Source of the DNA: Spartobacteria bacterium
Lineage (GTDB): Bacteria; Verrucomicrobiota; Verrucomicrobiia; Chthoniobacterales; UBA10450
Direction of reading: 5' to 3'
Assembly: GCA_003167555.1 (NCBI GenBank)
Contig: PMSN01000014.1
Span: 186,001 to 250,000, forward strand
Length of the DNA: 64,000 nt
Positions within the stretch are counted from its first letter, which is position 1; every line of letters starts with the position of its first letter. Below the pieces are notes generated by a model, which worked only from the letters and a program-made list of their open reading frames with translations, made no database searches and was not told where the DNA came from. The position numbers and the translations under genes were made by a program. Shown piece after piece: positions 28,416 to 37,299 of this stretch.

Positions 28416-29582
28416 TTATCCGATGCGCACAGCGCGCGTCTTATCCAGACGGAGAATCTGGCCGGAACGCAATTGCAAGGTCGCTTTGGGATCGCGCAGC
28501 TTCTCGCCATCGAGTTGCACACTTCCTTGTTCGATGAGGCGACGCGCATCTCCGCGGGATTTCGTGAGCGCGAATGCGCTGGCGTAAGCAGCGGCGACCA
28601 CCGAAACGATGTCCGCGGCCTCCGGCCGAAACACCGGGAGATCGGCATCCGCCAAGCGCTTTTCACTGAAGCGCGCGTTCCATTCTTCGAGCGTTTTCTG
28701 AGCGGCCTCGCGCGAGTGATAAGTCTCGACAATCGCTGAGGCGAGATGCTTCTTCGCTGCGAGGGGATGCGCGCCTGCCTCCAGGGCCTTTCCGAGAAGC
28801 AACGGGTAGTAGCGCGCCATTAATTCGTCGGAAATGCTCATCAGCTTGCCGAAGATTTCCGAAGCCGGCTCGCTGAGCCCGACATAATTGCCGAGGCTCT
28901 TGCTCATTTTCTTCGCGCCATCGAGGCCTTCGAGGATGGGCAAAACAAAGACGACCTGCTGTGGCTGGCCTTCCATTTTCTGGAGATCGCGGCCCACGAG
29001 AATATTGAAGAGCTGATCCGTGCCGCCGAGCTCCACGTCGGCCTGCACCATGACGGAATCCCAGCCCTGCATGATGGGATACTGAATCTCGTGCGCGTGG
29101 ATCGGTTGCTGCCGTTCGATCCGGCCGCGGAAATCCTCCCGCTGGAGCATTTGCTGCAACGTCACCAGGCTGTTGAGACGGATCACGTCTTCGAAGCGCA
29201 TTGCTTCGAACCACTCGCCGTTCGAGACGAGCCGGGTACTCGCGGGGTCGAGGATCTTGAACGCCTGCTCGCGGTACGTCTCGGCGTTCGCCAAGACTTG
29301 GTCGCGGCTTAGTTGCGGACGCGTGGCGGAACGGCCGCTCGGATCGCCAATCATCGACGTGAAATCGCCGATGATCAGGACCGCTTGATGCCCGAGATCC
29401 TGGAACTGGCGAAGTTTTCGAAGAATCAGTGCGTGACCGAGATGGAGATCGGGACTCGTCGGGTCGACCCCCAGCTTCACGCGGAGCGGGCGGCCGAGCG
29501 CGAGTTTCTCCCGCAGCTCCGCCTCGCTGATGATCTGGGCCGCGCCCTGTTTGAGAAGGGAGAGAGCTTCGTCCGCTTGCAT
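28416..29582 (-). CDS. tyrS: Tyrosyl-tRNA synthetase
   Basis: A 388-residue class I aminoacyl-tRNA synthetase that charges tRNA-Tyr. LGVDPTSPDLHLGHAL contains the HIGH-type motif; GDFTSMIGDPSGRSATRP, the ADVELGGTDQLFN tyrosine pocket and KKMSKSLGNYV (the KMSKS loop) follow; a C-terminal S4-like RNA-binding domain (DARRLIEQGSVQLDG) ends it. ATG 29582 is preferred to the TTG at 29603. It is probably co-transcribed with the small exported-protein gene upstream (31-bp gap). Confidence 0.97.
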   Translation of the reverse strand: MQADEALSLLKQGAAQIISEAELREKLALGRPLRVKLGVDPTSPDLHLGHALILRKLRQFQDLGHQAVLIIGDFTSMIGDPSGRSATRPQLSRDQVLANAETYREQAFKILDPASTRLVSNGEWFEAMRFEDVIRLNSLVTLQQMLQREDFRGRIERQQPIHAHEIQYPIMQGWDSVMVQADVELGGTDQLFNILVGRDLQKMEGQPQQVVFVLPILEGLDGAKKMSKSLGNYVGLSEPASEIFGKLMSISDELMARYYPLLLGKALEAGAHPLAAKKHLASAIVETYHSREAAQKTLEEWNARFSEKRLADADLPVFRPEAADIVSVVAAAYASAFALTKSRGDARRLIEQGSVQLDGEKLRDPKATLQLRSGQILRLDKTRAVRIG

Positions 29583-29613
29583 GGCCGTCGCGCGAGAAAG
29601 CAAAAGCGGCGCG

Positions 29614-30126
29614 CTACTTGTTTTTATTCAACAGCTCGCGCACCTGCTCGATCGTGAGCGGCCGGTTGTGCGCCGCGAGCGCTTTCTGACTCTTGCCGCG
29701 ATCGAGGAACGGCCGGTTGCCGGCGAACGCCGAACCGCGGACGGTGTTGTCACTTCCGGACGCGACCCGAATGTCCGGCGTGGAGTTGGTGGAATAAACG
29801 GCATCCGTTTTTGTGATCGGCGACCTCGAGACAACGATCGCAGTCGATTCGCCAGTCCGGAAATGGCGGGACGCAAATTCTGTCGGCGTGATCACGCGAT
29901 CGATCGCGAACGCTCGCGCATTCGATTTTTCCGGCGCGTAAAAGCTTTTCGATGCCGCGCGCTTGCCGGTCACCACGCCGGTGGCGATGAACTGCTTGTT
30001 CTGCGCCGGATTTGCCAATGACATATTCGGCTTGAGCACGCGATCGATCAGTTTGCTTTCCTGCTCCTGCGCCAGCACGGGCGAGATGGCGGCGAGCAAC
30101 GCAAGCAAGGCAACGGTCGTTCGCAC
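29614..30126 (-). CDS. Small exported protein of unknown function
   Basis: A 170-residue protein with a clear signal peptide (MRTTVALLALLAAISPVLA). The mature part is polar, without a recognised domain; it contains paired segments such as SKLIDRVLKPN and AFAIDRVITPTEF, a possible internal repeat, and ends in a helix VRELLNKNK. It lies directly upstream of tyrS on the same strand. Confidence 0.7.
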   Translation of the reverse strand: MRTTVALLALLAAISPVLAQEQESKLIDRVLKPNMSLANPAQNKQFIATGVVTGKRAASKSFYAPEKSNARAFAIDRVITPTEFASRHFRTGESTAIVVSRSPITKTDAVYSTNSTPDIRVASGSDNTVRGSAFAGNRPFLDRGKSQKALAAHNRPLTIEQVRELLNKNK

Positions 30127-30222
30127 GTCGTCGAACGTGCCGAAATGCGCGGCGCGTTGTAAAGCAAATTGTCGGCGGCTTGCGTTTGGTAGGGCGAGAC
30201 TCTGTCGAGCCGCGCGTGGCGT

Positions 30223-30870
30223 TCAGCGACCGAGTGCCGCGCGCAGTACCCGCGCTCTCGCCGGCGCCGCGACGCGCCCCCTCAAGATATCGATCGCCCG
30301 CACCGACCGGCCATAGTAGCGGGCGTTCGCTTCTTTTTGCGTGGCGATCACTGCTCCTTCGAGCGACGCGCCGGCGAAAAGTCCCTTGCTCCGGCTGTAA
30401 GTGTAGATTGCCGCCGTCGGCGTCACGCTGGCCTGCGCATCGCGGCCCACTGGCCCGGCGGCCGCGCTCGCTTCGGCGCCGAGCGTCACGTTCCCGTCCT
30501 TCGAGAAAGCGCGCACCGCGGCACTGGTGTTGAGAACGAAAACGAAGTCCGTCATCTGCGCGCCAATTTGCGGACCCCAACCAACGCCACCCGTCCCGAC
30601 GAACGATGGCCCCGACCAGCCTCCACCAGTCCGCGCCACCACGACGCCTTGGCCGCCTTTGCCGCTTATCCCGAGCCCGATCTTTACCACCTTTACGACG
30701 GCGAGTCCCTTCGCGTCGCGCAGCACCGCGGCGGGAATGCCTCGCTCCGGCATCCTGCGAAAATCTCGCAGAATCGCCGCCGATTGATTAACAATCTCCT
30801 GTTCGGTCGCAGCGATCGCGGCCGAGAGTGACAAAATGGAAGTAACGAGAAAAACGCACAATGTTTTCAT
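30223..30870 (-). CDS. Lipid-binding SYLF-domain protein (Ysc84 type)
   Basis: A 215-residue exported protein. The signal peptide is residues 1-21 (MKTLCVFLVTSILSLSAAIA). The SYLF domain covers about 45-200: KGLAVVKVVKIGLGISGKGG, GVVVARTGGGWSGPSFV, a glycine-rich turn GGVGWGPQIGAQ, DFVFVLNT and YTYSRSKGLFAGASLEGA. Eukaryotic members bind phosphoinositides; bacterial ones are periplasmic and of unknown role. ATG 30870 gives a clean signal peptide. Its divergent neighbour is tadA. Confidence 0.9.
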   Translation of the reverse strand: MKTLCVFLVTSILSLSAAIAATEQEIVNQSAAILRDFRRMPERGIPAAVLRDAKGLAVVKVVKIGLGISGKGGQGVVVARTGGGWSGPSFVGTGGVGWGPQIGAQMTDFVFVLNTSAAVRAFSKDGNVTLGAEASAAAGPVGRDAQASVTPTAAIYTYSRSKGLFAGASLEGAVIATQKEANARYYGRSVRAIDILRGRVAAPARARVLRAALGR

Positions 30871-30927
30871 GACAATAACTGATTCGCTTTTTTTGGGCAG
30901 CATGGACGTATTTGTTCCCCGTCGTTA

Positions 30928-31021
30928 GGTGGATCGCGCGATCCGTCGCGCGATATTTGATTTTTTGCGCCGAAATCTTCGGTGCCGTTTTCGTCATCGA
31001 GCGCGGAGCGCTCGATCCACC
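30928..31021. repeat. 94-bp palindromic element, GGTGGATC family (copy B)
   Basis: Same ends as copy A (GGTGGATC...GATCCACC). The left half carries ATCGCGCG/CGCGCGAT arms and the right half ATCGAGCG/CGCTCGAT arms, with a variable centre. It fills the gap between the divergent SYLF and tadA genes, close to where their promoters should be. Confidence 0.8.
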
Positions 31022-31064
31022 TTGCGCGAGATTGCCGCATCGTGTTCTTAATGTTTTCTGTCTC

Positions 31065-31553
31065 ATGGACACTCTCATCGATCAACCCAGCGATGCCGAT
31101 TTCATGCGCGAAGCATTGCGTCTGGCCCAGAAGGCTTATGCGAAAGAGGAGGTGCCGGTCGGCGCGATCGTCGTGCGTGGCGGCAGGATCATCGCGCGCG
31201 CCTTTAACCAGGTGGAGTTGCTAAAAGACGCGACCGCGCATGCGGAAATGCTTGCGATCACAGAGGCCGAAGCCGCCGTCGGCGACTGGCGCTTGAACGA
31301 TTGCGATCTCTACGTCACGAAAGAACCGTGCGCGATGTGCGCCGGCGCGTTGGTGCACGTCCGCATGCGCCGCGTGATTTTCGGCTGCGTCGATGAACGC
31401 AGCGGCGCGGCCGGCGGCACGATAAATCTCCTGCAAATGCCCGGCCTGAATCACCGCTGCGAAATCACGAACGGCGTGCTGCGCGAAGAATGCGCTGCTC
31501 TGCTGCAAACGTTTTTCAAGGTACGACGGCGAGGAGACGTTACCGACGCCTAG
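31065..31553 (+). CDS. tadA: tRNA-specific adenosine deaminase
   Basis: A 162-residue zinc deaminase that converts A34 to inosine in tRNA-Arg(ACG). The motif TAHAEMLAI supplies the zinc histidine and catalytic glutamate; EPCAMCAGALVHVRM supplies two zinc cysteines. The N-terminal EALRLAQKAYAKEEVPVGA is typical. ATG 31065 is chosen because residues further upstream are encoded by the repeat element. Confidence 0.95.
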   Translation: MDTLIDQPSDADFMREALRLAQKAYAKEEVPVGAIVVRGGRIIARAFNQVELLKDATAHAEMLAITEAEAAVGDWRLNDCDLYVTKEPCAMCAGALVHVRMRRVIFGCVDERSGAAGGTINLLQMPGLNHRCEITNGVLREECAALLQTFFKVRRRGDVTDA

Positions 31554-31583
31554 CGACGACAGCGTGACCTTCGAAGTCGAAAG

Positions 31584-33074
31584 CTACGCGCCGCTGTCGG
31601 CAGATCGCAAATGCTTGAGGGTTACACCGAGATTATCCAGCACATCGTGGGGCAGGAGCGATTCTTCGCTCGCATCTTTTTCGAAAACGCAAATCTCGGC
31701 GGCTCGGCCGCAAAGCCACGCGCCGAGACGCGCGGCGTCGTAGAGCGATAGGCCGTGGGCGATCAAGCCGGCACAGACGCCGGTCAGCACATCGCCCATT
31801 CCGCCCGTGGCCATGCCGGGGTTTCCGGTCGAGCTGTAACTGAGTGGGAGATTCTTTTGCGCGACAATCGTGCGGCTGCCTTTCAACAAAAGCGTCACGG
31901 CAAATTGTTCGCAAAAATTCCTGGCGATCCCGGCGCGCGACATTTTGCCCGAGGGGAAAATCCGTTCCATCTCGCCGGGATGCGGTGTGAGAAGGCGCGG
32001 ACCGCGACAACGTTTCAGTACATCGATCTCTTCCGCGAGGATGTTCAAGCCGTCGGCATCGACCACCATCGGTTGCTCGGCGCGCGCGATCAGATCGCGG
32101 ATACGCGCCGCGTGCGCTTTCCCCAAACCGGGGCCGACGGCCCAAACATCCATTTTCTCATCGGCCAGGTCGCGATAGCCGCGGGTCGATTTCACCATCA
32201 CTTCCGGTGGCGCGGCAACCGCGGCAATTTCGTAGATGTCGTCGGGAACGAAAAGCTCGACCAGCCCCGCGCCGGCACGCAACGCTCCTCCGGCAGTCAA
32301 CATCGCCGCGCCGATGAATCCTTTCGAGCCCGCCACCACGCCGATGCGGCCGAATTGATTCTTGTAGGCGCCGAATTTCCGGCGCGGCAGCAGCGTGGCA
32401 AGGGAAGAGGCCGTGGCAAGAATCTCGTTGCCGCTGCCTTCGGTGGAAAGATCGGCCAGCGGCACCACTTCGATTCGCCCGACGAAGTCGAGCGCGGCAT
32501 CGGTGATCAAGCTATGCTTGGCGAAACCGATCGTGACCGTGAAATCGGCGACGACGGAATCGGGATCAATTTCGCCCGTGTCGCTGAAGCCGGTCGGAAG
32601 ATCGACGGCGAAGACGAAGGCGTTTCGCTCGAGGCGAAGCTTGTTGATTTCGCGAGCAGTGGCCCGGATCGGCTCGCGCAGAAGCGACTTGGTTCCGATG
32701 CCGAGGAGGCCGTCGAGAATGATCGGAGGTACAGCGATCGTCGGGGCGCAAAGGCCCTTCCCGCTTTCAGAATCGCGCAACGCTGCGAGTTTTTTTTGCG
32801 TCAGCTCGCTGCATTGATCTTCGGGGAAAGGAAGGCGGACATCGATTTGCCAGCCCGCGCGCTGCAAATGCTCCGCCGCGACGAGCGCGTCGCCGCCGTT
32901 GTGACCTTTCCCAGCGTAAACAATGCAACTTCCCGGCCGCGGGAAAAATTGCTGGACCGCCCGCGCGATTCCCGCCCCGGCCTGATCCATCAGGGCTTCG
33001 ACTTCAATTCCGCGCGCGAAGGCCGCGTCCTCGGCCGCGCGCATTTCCGCCGAGCTCACGATCGGCGAGTCCAA
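31584..33074 (-). CDS. nnr: Bifunctional NAD(P)H-hydrate epimerase / ADP-dependent dehydratase
   Basis: A 496-residue metabolite-repair enzyme. The N-terminal epimerase (about 1-215) has YAGKGHNGGDALVAAEHL and AVDLPTGFSDTGE; the C-terminal dehydratase (about 225-490) has a ribokinase-like fold with AGSKGFIGAAMLTAGGALRAGAG, LLTPHPGEMERI and GNPGMATGGMGDVLTGV. It restores damaged NAD(P)H. The start is TTG 33074, immediately after the amidase stop codon, so the two genes are coupled. Confidence 0.95.
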   Translation of the reverse strand: MDSPIVSSAEMRAAEDAAFARGIEVEALMDQAGAGIARAVQQFFPRPGSCIVYAGKGHNGGDALVAAEHLQRAGWQIDVRLPFPEDQCSELTQKKLAALRDSESGKGLCAPTIAVPPIILDGLLGIGTKSLLREPIRATAREINKLRLERNAFVFAVDLPTGFSDTGEIDPDSVVADFTVTIGFAKHSLITDAALDFVGRIEVVPLADLSTEGSGNEILATASSLATLLPRRKFGAYKNQFGRIGVVAGSKGFIGAAMLTAGGALRAGAGLVELFVPDDIYEIAAVAAPPEVMVKSTRGYRDLADEKMDVWAVGPGLGKAHAARIRDLIARAEQPMVVDADGLNILAEEIDVLKRCRGPRLLTPHPGEMERIFPSGKMSRAGIARNFCEQFAVTLLLKGSRTIVAQKNLPLSYSSTGNPGMATGGMGDVLTGVCAGLIAHGLSLYDAARLGAWLCGRAAEICVFEKDASEESLLPHDVLDNLGVTLKHLRSADSGA

Positions 33075-33872
33075 TCAATCCTCCGATTTCTTTTTCCGGG
33101 ATTTCTTCTTCCTGCCGGAGCTCTCGTCGCTGCTTTTCTTCTTACTGCTCACGTGGTGGTGGGAAGATTTCGACGATCTTCGGTGGCGCGAGAATGATTC
33201 CGCCGGCACGCGCACGAAATCATTGCCGAGCGAAACGCTCCGCAGGCTTGCTGTCAGCGGCCGGGTGTAAGGCGCGGGCTGCCGGCGAATGCCGCGGGCA
33301 ATTTGTTCGGCGAGCCTTTGCCGGTAATCGCCGGTCAGCGCCAGCCGGCCTTCGGTCGGGTTCGTCAAAAATCCGCACTCGACCAGGACCGATGGAATGG
33401 CCGTGCGCCGCAAGACATAAAAGCCGCGCTGCCGAATTCCGCGATTCTCGGAAGGCGCGCCGGAGACGACATTGCGATGAATGCTGGCCGCGAGGGACGC
33501 GCTATCGCTTCGGTAATAATACGTCTCGATTCCGTTCGCCCCGACGCGCGACGCGCAATTGAAATGAATCGAAACAAAACTCGCGCCACGATAGGAGTTC
33601 GCGATCGCCACCCGCGTCGGCAGCGGCACGAAGACATCGCTATCGCGCGTCATGATTACGCGGTAACCGTCGGCTTGCAGGATGCGCCGCAGGCGCTGGG
33701 CGACATCGAGCGTCTTGTCCTTCTCGCTGATACGCTGGCCCGGCACGCCGCCGCGATCGTAACCGCCATGGCCAGCATCGAGCACGATCGTGCGCGCCTG
33801 GCCGAAAGCGAAAGAGGCGAGAGCAATGGAACTCGCGAATATGGCAACGGCGATAGGAGGACGGCGATTCAT
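33075..33872 (-). CDS. N-acetylmuramoyl-L-alanine amidase (Amidase_3)
   Basis: A 265-residue exported peptidoglycan hydrolase. The signal peptide is about residues 1-24. Zinc ligands are seen in VLDAGHGGYDRG (His), the following SEKDKTLDVA (Glu) and FVSIHFNC (His); the catalytic Glu is in SVLVECGFLTNP. The C-terminal 50 residues are an unusual basic Ser/Lys/His tail (RHRRSSKSSHHH, then KKK runs) that could bind anionic wall polymers. ATG 33872 gives the signal peptide; longer frames do not. Confidence 0.92.
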   Translation of the reverse strand: MNRRPPIAVAIFASSIALASFAFGQARTIVLDAGHGGYDRGGVPGQRISEKDKTLDVAQRLRRILQADGYRVIMTRDSDVFVPLPTRVAIANSYRGASFVSIHFNCASRVGANGIETYYYRSDSASLAASIHRNVVSGAPSENRGIRQRGFYVLRRTAIPSVLVECGFLTNPTEGRLALTGDYRQRLAEQIARGIRRQPAPYTRPLTASLRSVSLGNDFVRVPAESFSRHRRSSKSSHHHVSSKKKSSDESSGRKKKSRKKKSED

Positions 33873-33886
33873 GAAAACGGGATCTT

Positions 33887-34762
33887 CTAATCGTCGGCGG
33901 GCGGACCGGCCGGGCGCGAGGATAATTTCGGCGCGGGACTTCGCGTGGAGGGCGGCGCGGGCACGTCGAGCTTTCCGCCACTCACGGCGATGGCGCCATC
34001 GGCGGCGTGCCGCAAACGCGGGCGCGTCTTTGTTTCCATGAAAGTAGAGTGCGCCAAGAGTTCCCCGTTTAACCCAATGTGGGAATAAGCCCAACTTCTG
34101 GGCGCGGCGCAATGAAGAACATGCAATTGATTCGCGCTGTCGATCTCGGCCTGGGGCTCATCGAGGGCGATGATATGGCCTAACGAGTAGGTCGTGTAAA
34201 CGACGCCGCCGTCTTTGTTTTCGACCCGCACATAAAGCGAGGTGTGGTCCGGAAAACGGTTCGAGAGCAGCGAATAGGTGCGGACTTCGCCGGCGCCCGG
34301 CATGCCGTCGGGAACGCCGACTGTCTTCTGCCAGATCGCGCGGGCATCCGTGACCTGGAAAACTTTTGTCTGGGAATAGAAATATTTGTTCAGGTCGGCG
34401 AAATAGACATTCGCGCGGACGCGGTAAACGCCGAAGTCGTGGACGGGGAAAACCGGGGTCAGATTGATTTTTCGCGTGATGGTCTGGCCGGCTTCGACGT
34501 GGAGCGGGGGTTCGGCCGCGTCCGATTTGAGCGGCGCGAGGAGACGGCCTTCGCCCGCGGTGACTTCAAAGCCGAACCAGTGCTGGCCGCTGTCATCGCG
34601 GAGATCGACGTCGCGTCCGGCGAGATTGGTGATTTGGATCGAGGCGATGACCGGCTCGTGCGCGATGTACTGGAGGCGTTTGAATTTCAATTCCACCTGG
34701 ATCTGGGCGTGCGCCGTCGCGCCGAGAAGAAGGAGCGCGAACAGGTGAACGAGCCATTTCAT
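33887..34762 (-). CDS. Exported protein of unknown function
   Basis: A 291-residue protein with signal peptide MKWLVHLFALLLLGATAHA. Residues 20-135 look like an immunoglobulin-like or BsuPI-like beta sandwich (ELKFKRLQYIAHEPVIASIQ, VEAGQTITRKINLTPVFPV, GVYRVRANVYFAD). A second beta region (about 140-245) includes HTSLYVRVENKDGG and LHVLHCAAPRSWAYSHIG. The C-terminus is proline-rich. It lies 14 bp upstream of the amidase, suggesting a cell-envelope role. Confidence 0.75.
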   Translation of the reverse strand: MKWLVHLFALLLLGATAHAQIQVELKFKRLQYIAHEPVIASIQITNLAGRDVDLRDDSGQHWFGFEVTAGEGRLLAPLKSDAAEPPLHVEAGQTITRKINLTPVFPVHDFGVYRVRANVYFADLNKYFYSQTKVFQVTDARAIWQKTVGVPDGMPGAGEVRTYSLLSNRFPDHTSLYVRVENKDGGVVYTTYSLGHIIALDEPQAEIDSANQLHVLHCAAPRSWAYSHIGLNGELLAHSTFMETKTRPRLRHAADGAIAVSGGKLDVPAPPSTRSPAPKLSSRPAGPPADD

Positions 34763-34812
34763 CGCGCGTAAAGTAACGCATCCCGATGCTGCCGGGAAGC
34801 GTGCAAAGTTAG

Positions 34813-34902
34813 GGTGGATCGTGCGCTCCGTCGCACGATGACAACAAGTGCGGCGAAGCCGCGACTAGATAAAACATCGCGCGACGGAGCGCGCGATCCA
34901 CC
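34813..34902. repeat. 90-bp palindromic element, GGTGGATC family (copy C)
   Basis: GGTGGATC and GATCCACC ends, with GCGC-rich internal hairpins (ATCGTGCG/CGCACGAT and ATCGCGCG/CGCGCGAT). The right end touches the stop codon of the receiver-DUF4388 gene, splitting a minus-strand gene group. Confidence 0.8.
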
Positions 34903-35651
34903 TACGAACGTCGAAAGGCGCCGAAGAATCCGCGCTTTTTCGGCGGCGGCATTCCTTCGGGAGCGTTCGGTTCTTCGAAGGGCTGCGTCGCTTCCGGCAT
35001 CGTCTGTCCTTGGTGGCGCGCGATCGCTGTGATCAGCGCTTCGTCCCACGGCATCGAGATCGTCTCGGGGGCGCGGACCGATTCGTCGTAGGCAAATTCC
35101 ACCAGGTTCCACCCGGCAATCTCGAGGAGCGCGTCCGTCCCCCGCGCCGTGGCGCTTTCGGCATGCACGATTTTTCCATCGCGCACGTAGACGATGCCGC
35201 TCTGCGTTTGCTTCACGATCTGCACCGCCCCACTTCGCCGACTCAGGCAGCACATCTGGAGCACGTCCATGACATGAAACAAATCGGGCGCGCCCGCCTC
35301 CGCCGCGGCGGCTGTTTCGATCGCTTCCAGCAAACGCTCGCCGTCAATCGGCTCCGGAAAAACTTTCGTCGTCGCGATCTCGAGCCGTTGTTCCGCGGCG
35401 GGGTACGCGGGCAGGAAAAGAATTTGCAGCCCCGGAAAAATTTCGCTGAGCGAACCTCCGAGCGTGAGTCCGTCGATGCCGGGCGCTTCCATTTGCGCGA
35501 GCAAAAGACCGCAATGGGCATGCTCCTGCGCCCACTTCAGCGCGGCCGTGTCGTTCTCGACCAGATCGCACTGGTGCTCGGTGTAATCATGGACCATTCC
35601 CACCAACTGCCCCCCGACCTCAGCGTCATCGTGGACGATGAGCAGTTGCAT
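34902..35651 (-). CDS. Receiver-like protein with DUF4388 domain
   Basis: A 249-residue cytoplasmic regulator. Residues 1-115 follow the receiver fold ([46 protein letters not shown]), but the usual phospho-acceptor aspartate is replaced (LLLAQMEAP) and the lysine site reads FPEP, so it is probably a pseudo-receiver. Residues about 125-215 match DUF4388 (VLQMCCLSRRSGAVQIVKQ, GIVYVRDGKIVHAES), a domain often fused to signalling modules in gliding or predatory bacteria. Its ATG overlaps the TAA of the preceding TPR gene by one base. Confidence 0.8.
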   Translation of the reverse strand: MQLLIVHDDAEVGGQLVGMVHDYTEHQCDLVENDTAALKWAQEHAHCGLLLAQMEAPGIDGLTLGGSLSEIFPGLQILFLPAYPAAEQRLEIATTKVFPEPIDGERLLEAIETAAAAEAGAPDLFHVMDVLQMCCLSRRSGAVQIVKQTQSGIVYVRDGKIVHAESATARGTDALLEIAGWNLVEFAYDESVRAPETISMPWDEALITAIARHQGQTMPEATQPFEEPNAPEGMPPPKKRGFFGAFRRS

Positions 35652-36784
35652 TACTGCGAGGGGGCGGTGAAGGGGGGCGGGAAAAGATTCAGCAGTTTCG
35701 TCGGATCGGCGCGCACGGCCTGGAGCTGGTCGTTGTAATAAATGCGCACGATGTAGCCGAGATATTTCCGGTGCCCGCTCTCGCCCGGCAAATCCGCGGC
35801 CGGCTCCTTCTTGGTCGAACTTTTTTTCTTGCTCGTGCTGGCGGACGGCGTGACGGCGGCGGCCGCGGCGGAGATGGCCGCATCGGACGAAATCTTGTTC
35901 TTGGACCGGAGATAAGTCACCGCGAGGACTTCCGGATTCGTGTCTTTCCAATCATGATGCGGGGTGAGCCATTCGTAACTCACGTCGGCGTCGGTCAGCA
36001 CGACCTCCTTGTTGTCCACCGTGTCGTAGAAGAAGACCTGGATTTTGACTTTGGTGTGATCGACGATCGTGTTCGGCCGCACTTTCACGCCGATCTTTAG
36101 CTTCATGTTTGTGTCGGCCTCCGGATCGGGCGTGTCGGTCGCGGTCACCTCAGTGATGCCGAACGTCGAACCGTCGGGAATGCCGTCTGCATCATTGCGG
36201 GTAGTGCCGGCATCGAGCGGTGAAGCGCCCGCGAGACCGGGTCCGGTGGTGGCGGGCGCGGGCGCGGTCACACCCAGTTTCAATTTCATGTCGGCCAACT
36301 CATAGAGCGCGCCGGCGGAGGGACCGATCTCCTGGATCTTGCGCCAGGTTTCGTTCGAGCGTTCGAAAAGCTGGATCGATTCGTAGATCATCGCCATCTC
36401 GGCGAGGACGTTCGCGTTTTTCGGATCGCGTTGCGCGGCATCCTGGAGGCGGGCGAGCGCGTTAGTTGTGTCGCCCTTGTCGCGCAATTCGGTCGCTTCC
36501 TTCAAGAGCCGTTCGGCCGTGGAAAGAACGGCGGCGCTTGGAGTCGATTGGACGGTGGCAGGGGCGGGCGTCGTTTTCGGCGCGGCCGGCGGAGCGGTGG
36601 CCACAGGTGTCGCGGCGGGCGCGGTCACGACCGGGTGGGCGGCGAGATACTCCGCGCGTCTCTTGCCGACGTAATAAACCAGCACAGTCGAAAGTTGGGC
36701 AGCTCCGAAAATCACGACCGCCAAGAGTGCGATCCGGAAAATCCTGTCCGGCGGCGGAGTCGGCGAGATGACCTCTGCTTCCAT
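35651..36784 (-). CDS. Membrane-anchored TPR protein
   Basis: A 377-residue protein. One N-terminal membrane helix (about 17-39, IALLAVVIFGAAQLSTVLVYYV) anchors it, followed by an Ala/Pro/Thr linker (50-85). Tetratricopeptide-like repeats cover about 85-160 (RLLKEATELRDKGDTTNALA, DPKNANVLAEMAMIYESI). The C-terminal part (205-377) is a beta domain with KLKIGVKVRPN and KYLGYIVRIYYND. It may scaffold envelope proteins. It is translationally coupled to the receiver-DUF4388 gene. Confidence 0.75.
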   Translation of the reverse strand: MEAEVISPTPPPDRIFRIALLAVVIFGAAQLSTVLVYYVGKRRAEYLAAHPVVTAPAATPVATAPPAAPKTTPAPATVQSTPSAAVLSTAERLLKEATELRDKGDTTNALARLQDAAQRDPKNANVLAEMAMIYESIQLFERSNETWRKIQEIGPSAGALYELADMKLKLGVTAPAPATTGPGLAGASPLDAGTTRNDADGIPDGSTFGITEVTATDTPDPEADTNMKLKIGVKVRPNTIVDHTKVKIQVFFYDTVDNKEVVLTDADVSYEWLTPHHDWKDTNPEVLAVTYLRSKNKISSDAAISAAAAAVTPSASTSKKKSSTKKEPAADLPGESGHRKYLGYIVRIYYNDQLQAVRADPTKLLNLFPPPFTAPSQ

Positions 36785-36828
36785 AATCGTGGGAATTATG
36801 CCTCGTAATTAGCGGCACGCAAAGTGGT

Positions 36829-37299
36829 CTACCGCGAAATGTCGCTCTGGCTCAGGAGCTTGAATCCTTCGCCGAGGAGGACGGAGGAGGCGCAATCGGT
36901 ATCGTCCACGTGCAGGGCCAGCGCCGCGAACCCGCGCGGATGCGTGAGCAGGGGATAAGTGAAATGCACGTTCACCTCGGCCATGAGCAGCGCGGCCAGA
37001 AGTTTCGCGAGCTGAGTAGCGACTTCGCGCAGCTCCACGATCAGCATGGCGCAGACGCCAAAGGCGACGTTGTGCTCACGGAAAAGTTCCTCGACGCGTT
37101 CCGGATCGCTCACGACGATGCGCGCTATCGCGGAGTCGGTCGATTCCGAGATGCTCATGGCCACGATGTGGGTGTTGTGGGTGTGAAGCAGCTTCACCAC
37201 GTCGAGCATGGCGCCGACTTTGTTCGGCAGGAAAATCGAGAACTGTTTTACGAGCGGTCCGTCAATTTTCGAAGTGGTTTGCGGCAGATCGACATCCAT
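36829..37299 (-). CDS. ACT-domain protein
   Basis: A 156-residue protein made of two ACT-like halves: FSIFLPNKVGAMLDVVKLL (about 18-36) with SISESTDSAIARIVVSDPE, and a second half LIVELREVATQLAKLLAALL with VNVHFTYPLL. ACT domains bind amino acids and control enzymes; stand-alone double-ACT proteins are often regulators of amino-acid metabolism. ATG 37299 starts the conserved part; the longer frame to 37425 contains the repeat hairpin. Divergent from lysS. Confidence 0.8.
   Translation of the reverse strand: MDVDLPQTTSKIDGPLVKQFSIFLPNKVGAMLDVVKLLHTHNTHIVAMSISESTDSAIARIVVSDPERVEELFREHNVAFGVCAMLIVELREVATQLAKLLAALLMAEVNVHFTYPLLTHPRGFAALALHVDDTDCASSVLLGEGFKLLSQSDISR

Noticed and set aside
31755-33197. 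480-codon plus-strand frame
   Set aside because: Shadow of nnr and the amidase on the other strand.
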